In this document: piece by piece, positions 32,051 to 39,210 of the stretch
Position numbering within the stretch: the first letter of the stretch is position 1
Layout of the letters: each line of letters starts with the position of its first letter
Assembly: GCF_000236805.1 (NCBI RefSeq)
Contig: NZ_AGFX01000002.1
Location: forward strand, 1 to 40,948
Direction: 5' to 3'
DNA: 40,948 nucleotides
Origin: Paenibacillus peoriae KCTC 3763
Lineage (GTDB): Bacteria; Bacillota; Bacilli; Paenibacillales; Paenibacillaceae
The notes under the pieces: generated by a model
Seen by the model: only the letters and a program-made list of their open reading frames with translations
Told to the model about the DNA's origin: nothing
Database searches by the model: none
Program-made: the position numbers and the translations under genes

Positions 32051-33283
32051 ATGAAGCATCCATTGCATGTTGCTTCGGAAATTGGGGAATTACAAACGGT
32101 TTTATTAAAACGTCCGGGACAAGAATTGGAGAACTTAACGCCGGAATATTTACAACCGTTATTATTTGACGATATTCCCTTTTTGCCAGTGATTCAAAAA
32201 GAACATGATTATTTTGCCCAAACATTACGCAATCGGGGAATTGAAGTTCTTTATTTGGAAAAACTCGCGGCCGAGGCATTAGTGGATAAAAACCTGAGAG
32301 AAGAATTTGTTGACCAAATGTTAGAAGAAGGAAGGGCTGAAGGAAATGTTTCACATCAAATTTTAAAAGATTATTTACTTTCCTTCTCCAATGAAGATTT
32401 AGTTCAAAAAATAATGAGTGGTGTACGTAAAAACGAAATAGAAACGCGTAAGAATATGCAGCTATCTGAATTGATGCAAGATCATTCTCCATTTTATTTA
32501 GTTCCAATGCCAAACTTATATTTTACCCGCGATCCTGCAGCTGTTATTGGTGATGGATTAACGATTAATAAAATGAGAGAAACTGCACGAAGACGTGAAT
32601 CCATGTTTATGGAGTACGTTATCAAACATCACCCGAGATTCACCAGCCATAATGTACCGGTTTGGCTGGATCGCAATTATGAATTTCCAATCGAAGGCGG
32701 TGATGAGCTCATTTTAAATGAAGAAACCATTGCAATTGGTGTATCTGCCCGTACTTCAGCGAAAGCGATTGAACGTTTAGCCCTAAATCTATTTAGCCGT
32801 CAAGAAAAATTCAAGAGAGTACTAGCCATTGAAATTCCAAAATGCCGGGCATTTATGCATTTAGATACCGTATTTACGATGGTTGATTATGATAAATTTA
32901 CAATTCATCCCGCGATCCAAGGACCGCAAGGAAATATGAATATTTATGTTTTGGAGAAAGGCCCGGATGAAGAAACGCTTAAAATTACCCGTCACACCTC
33001 TTTAATGGAATCTCTAAAAGAGGTTTTAGGCTTAAAGGATCTGGTTCTTATTCCTTGTGGAGGAGGAGATGTAATAGCCTCTGCCCGTGAACAATGGAAT
33101 GACGGATCCAATACATTAGCCATTGCGCCAGGAGTCGTTGTTACGTATGACCGTAACTATGTATCAAATGCTTTATTGCGTGAACACGGTATCGAGGTCA
33201 TTGAAATATTGAGCTCAGAATTATCCCGTGGCCGTGGGGGTCCGCGTTGTATGAGTATGCCAATCGTTCGAAAAGATATTTAA
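32051..33283 (+). CDS. arcA: Arginine deiminase
   Basis: 410 residues. It hydrolyses arginine to citrulline and ammonia, the first step of the ADI pathway. Motifs: [15 protein letters not shown] at the N-terminus, [23 protein letters not shown] with the catalytic His, [13 protein letters not shown], and the nucleophilic Cys in GGPRCMSMP near the end. The frame opens at 31946 inside the ArcR box, but AAAAGGAGG lies 8 nt from ATG 32051 (MKHPLHVAS), which fits the family start. arcB follows 24 bases later. Expression should need anaerobiosis and arginine through ArcR and ArgR. Confidence 0.97.
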   Translation: MKHPLHVASEIGELQTVLLKRPGQELENLTPEYLQPLLFDDIPFLPVIQKEHDYFAQTLRNRGIEVLYLEKLAAEALVDKNLREEFVDQMLEEGRAEGNVSHQILKDYLLSFSNEDLVQKIMSGVRKNEIETRKNMQLSELMQDHSPFYLVPMPNLYFTRDPAAVIGDGLTINKMRETARRRESMFMEYVIKHHPRFTSHNVPVWLDRNYEFPIEGGDELILNEETIAIGVSARTSAKAIERLALNLFSRQEKFKRVLAIEIPKCRAFMHLDTVFTMVDYDKFTIHPAIQGPQGNMNIYVLEKGPDEETLKITRHTSLMESLKEVLGLKDLVLIPCGGGDVIASAREQWNDGSNTLAIAPGVVVTYDRNYVSNALLREHGIEVIEILSSELSRGRGGPRCMSMPIVRKDI

Positions 33284-33307
33284 ATTACGGAGAAAGCAGG
33301 GATAAAT

Positions 33308-34306
33308 ATGGAAAAAACCAATTCAAGCTTAAAAGGCAGAAGTTTTCTTGCAGAGATAGATTTTAAAGAAGAGGAATTGTTATATTTGCTCGATTTAGCA
33401 GCAGATTTAAAAGATAAAAAGAAAAACGGCATTCCCCATCGTTATTTGGAGGGCAAAAATATAGCTCTTTTATTTGAAAAAACTTCTACCCGTACACGGT
33501 GTGCATTTACAGTAGCTTGTACAGATTTAGGGGCGCATCCCGAGTATTTGGGTAAAGGTGATATTCAGCTTGGTAAAAAAGAATCCGTAGAAGACACAGC
33601 GAAAGTGTTGGGCCGCATGTTTGACGGAATTGAGTTCCGTGGTTTTGCTCATAAAACAGTGGAATCTTTGGCTGAGCATTCGGGTGTACCGGTGTGGAAC
33701 GGTCTAACGGATATGTGGCATCCAACCCAAACGCTCGCGGATTTGTTAACCATCCAGGAACATATAGGGCATTTGCGAAATGTGAAGCTCGTTTATGTTG
33801 GCGATGGCCGAAACAATGTTGCTAATAGCTTATTAGTGGGTGGTTCAATCGTTGGAATGGATGTTCGGATTTGTGCGCCAAAATCATTATGGCCAGCACA
33901 AGAAGTCATTTATTTGGCCAAAAAATGTAGTGACCAGGTAATGGTAACCAGTAGTATTGAAGAGGCTGTTGCGGGCGCAGATGTAATCTACACAGATGTT
34001 TGGGTGTCCATGGGGGAAGAAGATAAATTTGCTGAACGTATTGAACTGCTTTCACCTTATCAAGTAAATATGCAAATGATCAAAGAAACAGGGAATAAGG
34101 ATGTGATTTTTTTACATTGCCTACCTGCATTTCATGATCTGGAAACAACGTATGGAAAAGAAACTTACGAAAAACATGGATTGAGAGAAATGGAAGTAAC
34201 CGATGAGGTATTCCGCAGCAAGCATTCAAAAGTATTTGATCAAGCTGAAAATAGAATGCATACCATTAAAGCGGTTTTAGCAGCTACTTTAGGAAATATG
34301 GAGTAA
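33308..34306 (+). CDS. arcB: Ornithine carbamoyltransferase, catabolic
   Basis: 332 residues. It phosphorolyses citrulline to ornithine and carbamoyl phosphate. The carbamoyl-phosphate loop STRTRCAF (about 57-64), HPTQTLADL (about 138-146), and ornithine-binding HCLPAFHD (about 273-280) are complete. Placement directly after arcA and before arcD/arcC identifies it as catabolic arcB rather than biosynthetic argF, which sequence alone would not separate with certainty. CGGAGAAAG is the RBS. A hairpin starts at its stop codon. Confidence 0.95.
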   Translation: MEKTNSSLKGRSFLAEIDFKEEELLYLLDLAADLKDKKKNGIPHRYLEGKNIALLFEKTSTRTRCAFTVACTDLGAHPEYLGKGDIQLGKKESVEDTAKVLGRMFDGIEFRGFAHKTVESLAEHSGVPVWNGLTDMWHPTQTLADLLTIQEHIGHLRNVKLVYVGDGRNNVANSLLVGGSIVGMDVRICAPKSLWPAQEVIYLAKKCSDQVMVTSSIEEAVAGADVIYTDVWVSMGEEDKFAERIELLSPYQVNMQMIKETGNKDVIFLHCLPAFHDLETTYGKETYEKHGLREMEVTDEVFRSKHSKVFDQAENRMHTIKAVLAATLGNME

Positions 34307-34329
34307 AGAAGGAATTCATCTTCCTTCTT
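34306..34329 (+). terminator. Hairpin between arcB and arcD, attenuator-like
   Basis: Perfect 9-bp arms AAGAAGGAA and TTCCTTCTT, loop of 6, followed by a CT-rich run and TTTT. It likely lowers readthrough so that arcA/arcB transcripts exceed arcD/arcC. Confidence 0.6.
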
Positions 34330-34377
34330 TCTCTCTCTCTTTTCCTTAACACGATCAAATAGAGAGAGGTGAATGTT

Positions 34378-35793
34378 GTGGGTGAAGAAAAGAAATTGGG
34401 ATTATTTACTTTAACAGCTCTTGTTGTTGGTTCGATGATAGGCGGTGGAGCATTTAACCTGGCAAGTGATATGGCCAAAGAAGCCGGCGCCGGAGCGATT
34501 ATGATCGGGTGGATTATCACAGGCATCGGAATGATTGCACTTGGATTATCCTTTCAGAATTTAACTAAAAAAAGGCCGGATTTGGATGGTGGTATTTTTA
34601 GTTACGCGAAAGCTGGATTTGGGAATTTTATGGGCTTTAATAGCGCGTGGGGGTATTGGGTAGCCGCATGGCTTGGGAATGTAGCTTACGCAACTTTACT
34701 ATTTAGTTCACTAGGCTATTTTTTTCCCATTTTTGATGGGGGTCAAAATATAGCATCCATCATTGGTGCGAGTATCTTGCTCTGGTGTGTTCACCTGCTG
34801 ATTTTACGAGGCGTACAATCGGCAGCGCTTATAAATCTAGTAACTACAATCGCAAAATTAGTACCTGTGTTTGTATTCATTATTGTAGGAATCTTTGCTT
34901 TTCGAATCCATGTATTCGTAGACGGATTTTGGGGACAAGGCGGTACTTTTACTTGGGGGGCGGTAGGCAGCCAAATCAAAAGCACAATGCTTGTAACGGT
35001 CTGGGTATTTACTGGAGTTGAAGGGGCTGTTGTCCTATCTAGCCGTGCAAAAAATAAAAGTGATGTCGGGAAAGCGACAGTCATTGGATTGATAGGAACG
35101 CTTATCGTTTACGTATTGATTACATTATTATCTCTCGGGCTTATGCAGCAAGCGGAGATTGCTAATTTAAAAAATCCAGCTATGGCCTATTTATTTGAAA
35201 GTGTTGTTGGAAAATGGGGGGCTGCATTTATTAACCTAGGCTTGGTTATTTCCGCCTCAGGCGCTTGGCTAGGGTGGACTTTACTTGCATCTGAAATTCC
35301 ATATTTAGCCGCTAAAGATGGGGTATTTCCAAAGTGGTTTGCGAAAGAGAATAAAAATAAAGCCCCTGTAAATTCATTATGGATCACCAATGGTTTAATT
35401 CAACTTTTTTTATTAACCTTCATTATTTCGGATAAAGCGTATCATTTCGCGTTTTCTCTAGCATCCTCCGCTATTTTAGTTCCTTATGTGTTTTCAGCAT
35501 TTTATCAATTGAAGTATAGTTTGCGATCAAACGAAAAAGGCCGAACCATCAATATAGTCATTGGTACTGTTGCAAGTATTTATGGGATTTGGTTAGTTTA
35601 TGCGGCTGGGTTAAATTACTTGTTATTAGCAATGACCTTATATGCACCAGGCATTTTTATCTATTATAAGCTGCAAAAGCAAAATAATCCAAAGCGAATA
35701 TTTACTCAGGTGGAACTGATATTATCTGTTGCTATTGCTGCCCTGGCAGTATTCACAATCTATGAATTAGTTGCGGGGAACATTGCGATTTAA
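34378..35793 (+). CDS. arcD: Arginine/ornithine antiporter
   Basis: 471 residues, about 12 predicted membrane segments, APC amino-acid antiporter family. The N-terminus KLGLFTLTALVVGSMIGGGAFNL is the conserved substrate-binding start, and GGIFSYAKAGFGNFMGFNSAWGYW follows. It exchanges external arginine for internal ornithine across the membrane, so that no energy is spent on transport. The GTG at 34369 is inside the GAGAGAGGTG ribosome site; GTG 34378 has correct spacing and gives the expected start (MGEEKKLG). The carbamate kinase gene follows 35 bases later. Confidence 0.95.
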   Translation: MGEEKKLGLFTLTALVVGSMIGGGAFNLASDMAKEAGAGAIMIGWIITGIGMIALGLSFQNLTKKRPDLDGGIFSYAKAGFGNFMGFNSAWGYWVAAWLGNVAYATLLFSSLGYFFPIFDGGQNIASIIGASILLWCVHLLILRGVQSAALINLVTTIAKLVPVFVFIIVGIFAFRIHVFVDGFWGQGGTFTWGAVGSQIKSTMLVTVWVFTGVEGAVVLSSRAKNKSDVGKATVIGLIGTLIVYVLITLLSLGLMQQAEIANLKNPAMAYLFESVVGKWGAAFINLGLVISASGAWLGWTLLASEIPYLAAKDGVFPKWFAKENKNKAPVNSLWITNGLIQLFLLTFIISDKAYHFAFSLASSAILVPYVFSAFYQLKYSLRSNEKGRTINIVIGTVASIYGIWLVYAAGLNYLLLAMTLYAPGIFIYYKLQKQNNPKRIFTQVELILSVAIAALAVFTIYELVAGNIAI

Positions 35794-35828
35794 GTTTTTT
35801 GGCAATAAAACAATTGGAGGGTTGAAGT

Positions 35829-36791
35829 ATGGCACGCAGAAAAATTGTAGTGGCACTAGGCGGAAATGCGGTACAATCCGTGGATGCTACGGCACAGGCA
35901 CAACAAGAAGCATTAGAAAAAACAGCGGAACAACTTGTAAAAATCATAGAAAATGATGTGGATGTCGTTATTGTCCATGGGAATGGTCCGCAAGTAGGAA
36001 ATATTTTATTACAGCAAAAAGCGGCGGAATCGGAAAAGACCCCCGCAATGCCGCTGGATACTTGTGGTGCGATGAGTCAAGGAATGATTGGCTATTGGAT
36101 GGGAAATGCGATTGCAAAAGTATTGAGAAAACGAAATATAAATAAAGATGTGGTAACAATCGTAACAAGAGTGGCCGTCGATGAAAAAGATGAAGCATTT
36201 AATAATCCCACCAAACCAATCGGGCCTTTTTATACAGAGGACGAAGCAAGAGAGGTCATGAAGGAAACAAAAGTGGTATTTAAAGAAGATGCAGGAAGAG
36301 GATGGAGACGAGTTGTACCGTCACCAACACCTGTAAGCATTCTTGAATATAAAGTGATTGATTCTTTGGTGAATGATGGAAATATCGTCATTGCTGTTGG
36401 AGGTGGCGGAATTCCGATCATTCATTCTAATGAAGGATTGACGGGGACTGAAGCGGTTATTGATAAAGACTTCGCCGCCCAGAAATTAGCTGAATTAGTA
36501 GGTGCCGATACGCTTGTCATTTTAACTGCAGTTGATTTTGTGTATGTGAATTTTAATAAGCCCAATCAAAAAAGGTTGGAGCTTGTAACCAGTGATGAAT
36601 TAGAAGGATATATAAAGGAACAACATTTTGCAGCGGGAAGTATGCTTCCCAAAATTGAAGCTGCAGTTCATTTTGTTAATACAAATTCAGAACGAAAAGC
36701 TATAATTACTTCCTTAGAGAAGGTATATGAAGCATTAGAAGGAAAAACCGGTACGGTTATTTCTAAACAAGAGGGATCTGTGCATGTATAA
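35829..36791 (+). CDS. arcC: Carbamate kinase
   Basis: 320 residues. It transfers phosphate from carbamoyl phosphate to ADP, giving ATP, CO2 and ammonia: the energy-yielding step of the pathway. Family motifs: KIVVALGGNAVQ at 5-16, VVIVHGNGPQVGNILLQQ (about 47-64), PLDTCGAMSQGMIGYW, VAVGGGGIPII and VIDKDFAAQKLAELVGADTLVILTAVD, AAGSMLPKIEAAV. GGAGGG lies 8 nt before the ATG. Full length, nothing odd. Confidence 0.96.
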   Translation: MARRKIVVALGGNAVQSVDATAQAQQEALEKTAEQLVKIIENDVDVVIVHGNGPQVGNILLQQKAAESEKTPAMPLDTCGAMSQGMIGYWMGNAIAKVLRKRNINKDVVTIVTRVAVDEKDEAFNNPTKPIGPFYTEDEAREVMKETKVVFKEDAGRGWRRVVPSPTPVSILEYKVIDSLVNDGNIVIAVGGGGIPIIHSNEGLTGTEAVIDKDFAAQKLAELVGADTLVILTAVDFVYVNFNKPNQKRLELVTSDELEGYIKEQHFAAGSMLPKIEAAVHFVNTNSERKAIITSLEKVYEALEGKTGTVISKQEGSVHV

Positions 36792-36821
36792 ATAACATTA
36801 AAATACTGTTCTTTAAACAAT

Positions 36822-36917
36822 ATGGTCGAGTTTGGGCTGGCTTTTGCTCCCGGATTCGGCCTGCTTGTTTCATTGATCATTTATAGTTTATGGAGAGCTA
36901 AATTGCTCAGTACATAG
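36822..36917 (+). pseudogene. Short hydrophobic ORF, possible gene remnant
   Basis: 31 codons encode one membrane segment (EFGLAFAPGFGLLVSLIIYS, then LWRAKLLST). There is no RBS before the ATG, and the composition is more GC-rich than the arc genes on each side. It may be the last membrane helix of a lost transporter or a chance frame. Confidence 0.25.
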
Positions 36918-36970
36918 GATAAATGATAAATTTTATAATAATTATATTATAAAACAAGAGAGGTGTATTT

Positions 36971-37660
36971 ATGAATAGAAGGAATGTCATGGAAAACCTA
37001 AAACAGTTTAACTTATTTGCTGATTTATCAGAAAAAAAATTAAAAACCTTAAGAGAGTTTGTCTATTGGCGAACTTATAAGAAGGGTCAATTTTTATTTT
37101 TAGAAGGGGACTTAAGGGAGCGAATTTACCTTATGTTAGATGGCTTTGTAAAGCTAGAGCGGGTCAATCAAAGTGGAAATTTACTATATGAGGACTATGT
37201 AAAACAATATTCAATTTTTCCTTATGGTGGTATGTTTACAGATCAAAGATACAATTACTCGGCAGAAGCCCTGACAGATGTAGATGTGTATTATATTCCT
37301 ACAGCGATTTTTGAAGATATGTTGAAAGCCAATCCCAAACAATTATTATCTGTTGTTCAGCAGTTTTCTTTAATCTTAAAACTTCATGAACATCGTATAC
37401 AATATATTACAATCCCCAATGCACAAGATCGGGTAATTCAGTCACTTAATTATTTAAGGCAGGATTTAGGGGAACAAAACGGTGAAGAGATTGTCATTTC
37501 GTGTCCACTGACAACCATCGGAATTTCTAAAATATCCGGAACGTCTCGAGAAACGGTTAGCGGTGTGTTAAATCAGTTAAAAAAAGATCATATTATTACC
37601 GTTTCAGGTAAAAAAATTATAATACATGACCCAACTTATTTTGAAGAAATCTCTATATGA
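36971..37660 (+). CDS. arcR: Crp/Fnr-family regulator of the arginine deiminase operon
   Basis: 229 residues. Cyclic-nucleotide-type effector domain about 15-130 (KKGQFLFLEGDLRERIYLML, FPYGGMF), dimer helix about 125-150, and C-terminal Crp-type helix-turn-helix (LTTIGISKISGTSRETVSGVLNQLKKD, about 175-203) with the SRETVSR-like recognition helix. No Fnr-type N-terminal cysteine cluster is present, so oxygen is not sensed through an iron-sulphur cluster; in Bacillus ArcR works under Fnr control. GAGAGGTG is the RBS. Its own palindromic target is present upstream of arcA at 31945. A terminator follows 5 bases after the stop. Confidence 0.92.
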   Translation: MNRRNVMENLKQFNLFADLSEKKLKTLREFVYWRTYKKGQFLFLEGDLRERIYLMLDGFVKLERVNQSGNLLYEDYVKQYSIFPYGGMFTDQRYNYSAEALTDVDVYYIPTAIFEDMLKANPKQLLSVVQQFSLILKLHEHRIQYITIPNAQDRVIQSLNYLRQDLGEQNGEEIVISCPLTTIGISKISGTSRETVSGVLNQLKKDHIITVSGKKIIIHDPTYFEEISI

Positions 37661-37662
37661 AA

Positions 37663-37956
37663 TTAAAGATGAACGTCTTCAAAAAGAAGCCGTTCATCTT
37701 TTTGAATAACATCCTCCATGTCTGCAGCTCCATTCGAACGTTGCTCGTTTGAAATCGGAACAGCCATGATAGATGGACTATTTGTGTTGCTTAAATGATA
37801 GCCTATGGCTTCGTACCATTCAGATAGCAGATGTTGAATATCCTCGTTTTGGTTAATTTTGAATTGATCCATTTGAGTGAGTAGACTTTTGTCCTCTGAT
37901 GAACATGAAGCTTGTTCACTGGTAAGTTCTAATTGATAAAATCGTTGGCGTAACAC
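37663..37956 (-). CDS. Hypothetical protein or remnant, 97 codons
   Basis: The visible frame starts at GTG without an RBS and continues upstream to a stop only a few codons away (PEWFLEV before it), so the N-terminus may be missing. Content is polar and protein-like (LLTQMDQFKINQNEDIQHLL, SEWYEAIGYHLSNTNSPS). Its last residues (LLFEDVHL) are encoded by the arcR terminator hairpin. This suggests a C-terminal piece of a broken gene rather than a normal gene. No family recognised. Confidence 0.4.
   Translation of the reverse strand: MLRQRFYQLELTSEQASCSSEDKSLLTQMDQFKINQNEDIQHLLSEWYEAIGYHLSNTNSPSIMAVPISNEQRSNGAADMEDVIQKDERLLFEDVHL
37665..37703 (+). terminator. Terminator of arcR
   Basis: Perfect 11-bp arms AAAGATGAACG and CGTTCATCTTT around 15 bases, then TT. 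It also encodes the end of the minus-strand ORF that overlaps it. Confidence 0.85.
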
Positions 37957-38156
37957 TTCGAGAAACCATTCTGGCTAATTTGACATAGCACATTTCCCTC
38001 CCGTGGTTAGAGTGTGCGTATGTTAACTCTGATGAGGAGGAATGGCAAGTCATTGTTTTGTGTAAAGGAAAAAGCTCATTCCTAACTCATAGTCAAGTTG
38101 GAATAAGCCTTTGATTATCGAGTGTTTTGGCCTGTTGGTAAGCATTTAAACTTACT

Positions 38157-38642
38157 CTAAAAACTTTTTTCTGCTTGAATTTGTTCAGACCATTCCATTG
38201 AAATATCATCTGCAGTTTTAACCGGATGATTAGTGTGTACTAATTCATAATTGTAATTAGCTGTTAACTCGTTTAATTTAACATCATAAATTATTTTCAT
38301 TTCTGCAGGCATTTCACGTCCGTGTTTTTTGCATAAATGAAAAATTTTCTCAATATCATTGTTTATTATTTTTATAGCTCCACGTTGCCTTTCAACAGAT
38401 ACGTCATATACAAATACGTCTTTTTCTGCACTACTTAATACATCATTAAGTTTATGTCTCTCAACAACTTTGTTATTTATACGATAAAAAAAATCGCTAG
38501 AAATCATTCCCTCTTCATAGGAGCAATAAATATATATTTCATCTGCTCTATAATTAGCATATTCCAAGCAAATGGAAACCATGTCAGCCTGTAACTTGCT
38601 AAAGTAATCTTCAAATATTTTGGTTATATAAACCTCTCCCAA
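38157..38642 (-). CDS. Immunity-type protein, second copy, DUF600/YezG-like
   Basis: 161 residues if translated from TTG 38642. Pattern KIFEDYFSKLQADM, EIYIYCSYEEGMISSDFFYRINNK, then EMKIIYDVKLNELTANYNYE parallels the order of elements in the preceding YezG-like gene (38728), though identity is low. The start is unclear: a good GGGAGAGG lies inside the TTG-started frame, 5 nt before an ATA codon (ITKIFED), as though an ATG had mutated. AT-rich. It follows the first immunity gene by 85 bases and probably protects against the same or a related nuclease, or is an orphan immunity gene kept from an earlier toxin. Confidence 0.7.
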   Translation of the reverse strand: MGEVYITKIFEDYFSKLQADMVSICLEYANYRADEIYIYCSYEEGMISSDFFYRINNKVVERHKLNDVLSSAEKDVFVYDVSVERQRGAIKIINNDIEKIFHLCKKHGREMPAEMKIIYDVKLNELTANYNYELVHTNHPVKTADDISMEWSEQIQAEKSF

Positions 38643-38727
38643 TTTGAGGATACTATTCTTGTAAAATTTCTATCTATCTCAGAACGTACAGAAGGTCACA
38701 AACCATCTCAGATAGTATTCTTATAGC

Positions 38728-39210
38728 TTATTCATTTTCTTTTTCCAAAGTTTCAAGATACTTTTCTAAATGTTTTTTTCCTGAGTTACTTTTAGGTAGA
38801 ATGCCAAGATGTATATAGTTCCATATTGTCTCTCTTTCATGCGAATTTACACTGGAAAGATCATCGTAATTAAAATCGATTTTGAACTTTCCTTTATTAT
38901 CAAAAATCATAGTGAAATTTGTCCAAGGCTCCTGATCGTTATCAATAAACACTTTCCGTAACACCTTAATACAATCCAGCAATAAGTGCCATTTTTCAAA
39001 GTACTCTTCTTCACTTACATTAAAAAGTTCAATGATTTCTTCACTGTAAACGGGGGGGTCATTTTCCTTTGGATAGTAATAGAAATAAGCAGTTTGGGCA
39101 CCGTCTACAACCTCGCCATAAAGATAGACTTTAAACCACTCCTTAGGAATTGTATCTATTACGATTTCTGCTATTTCGTTATATAGTTTACCTAATTCTT
39201 CATCAATCAT
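38728..39210 (-). CDS. YezG-family (DUF600) immunity protein
   Basis: 160 residues. LYNEIAEIVIDTIPKEWFKVYLYGEVVDG, then AYFYYYPKENDPPVYSEEI and FTMIFDNKGKFKIDFNYDD are the YezG pattern, the antitoxins of YeeF-type nuclease toxins. The frame opens at 39285, but AAGGAGG lies 7 nt from ATG 39210 (MIDEELGKLY), which is preferred. This start is 8 bases before the end of the toxin gene, so toxin and antidote are translationally coupled. It is cytoplasmic and should bind the C-terminal nuclease domain of the product of 39203-40948. Confidence 0.88.
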   Translation of the reverse strand: MIDEELGKLYNEIAEIVIDTIPKEWFKVYLYGEVVDGAQTAYFYYYPKENDPPVYSEEIIELFNVSEEEYFEKWHLLLDCIKVLRKVFIDNDQEPWTNFTMIFDNKGKFKIDFNYDDLSSVNSHERETIWNYIHLGILPKSNSGKKHLEKYLETLEKENE

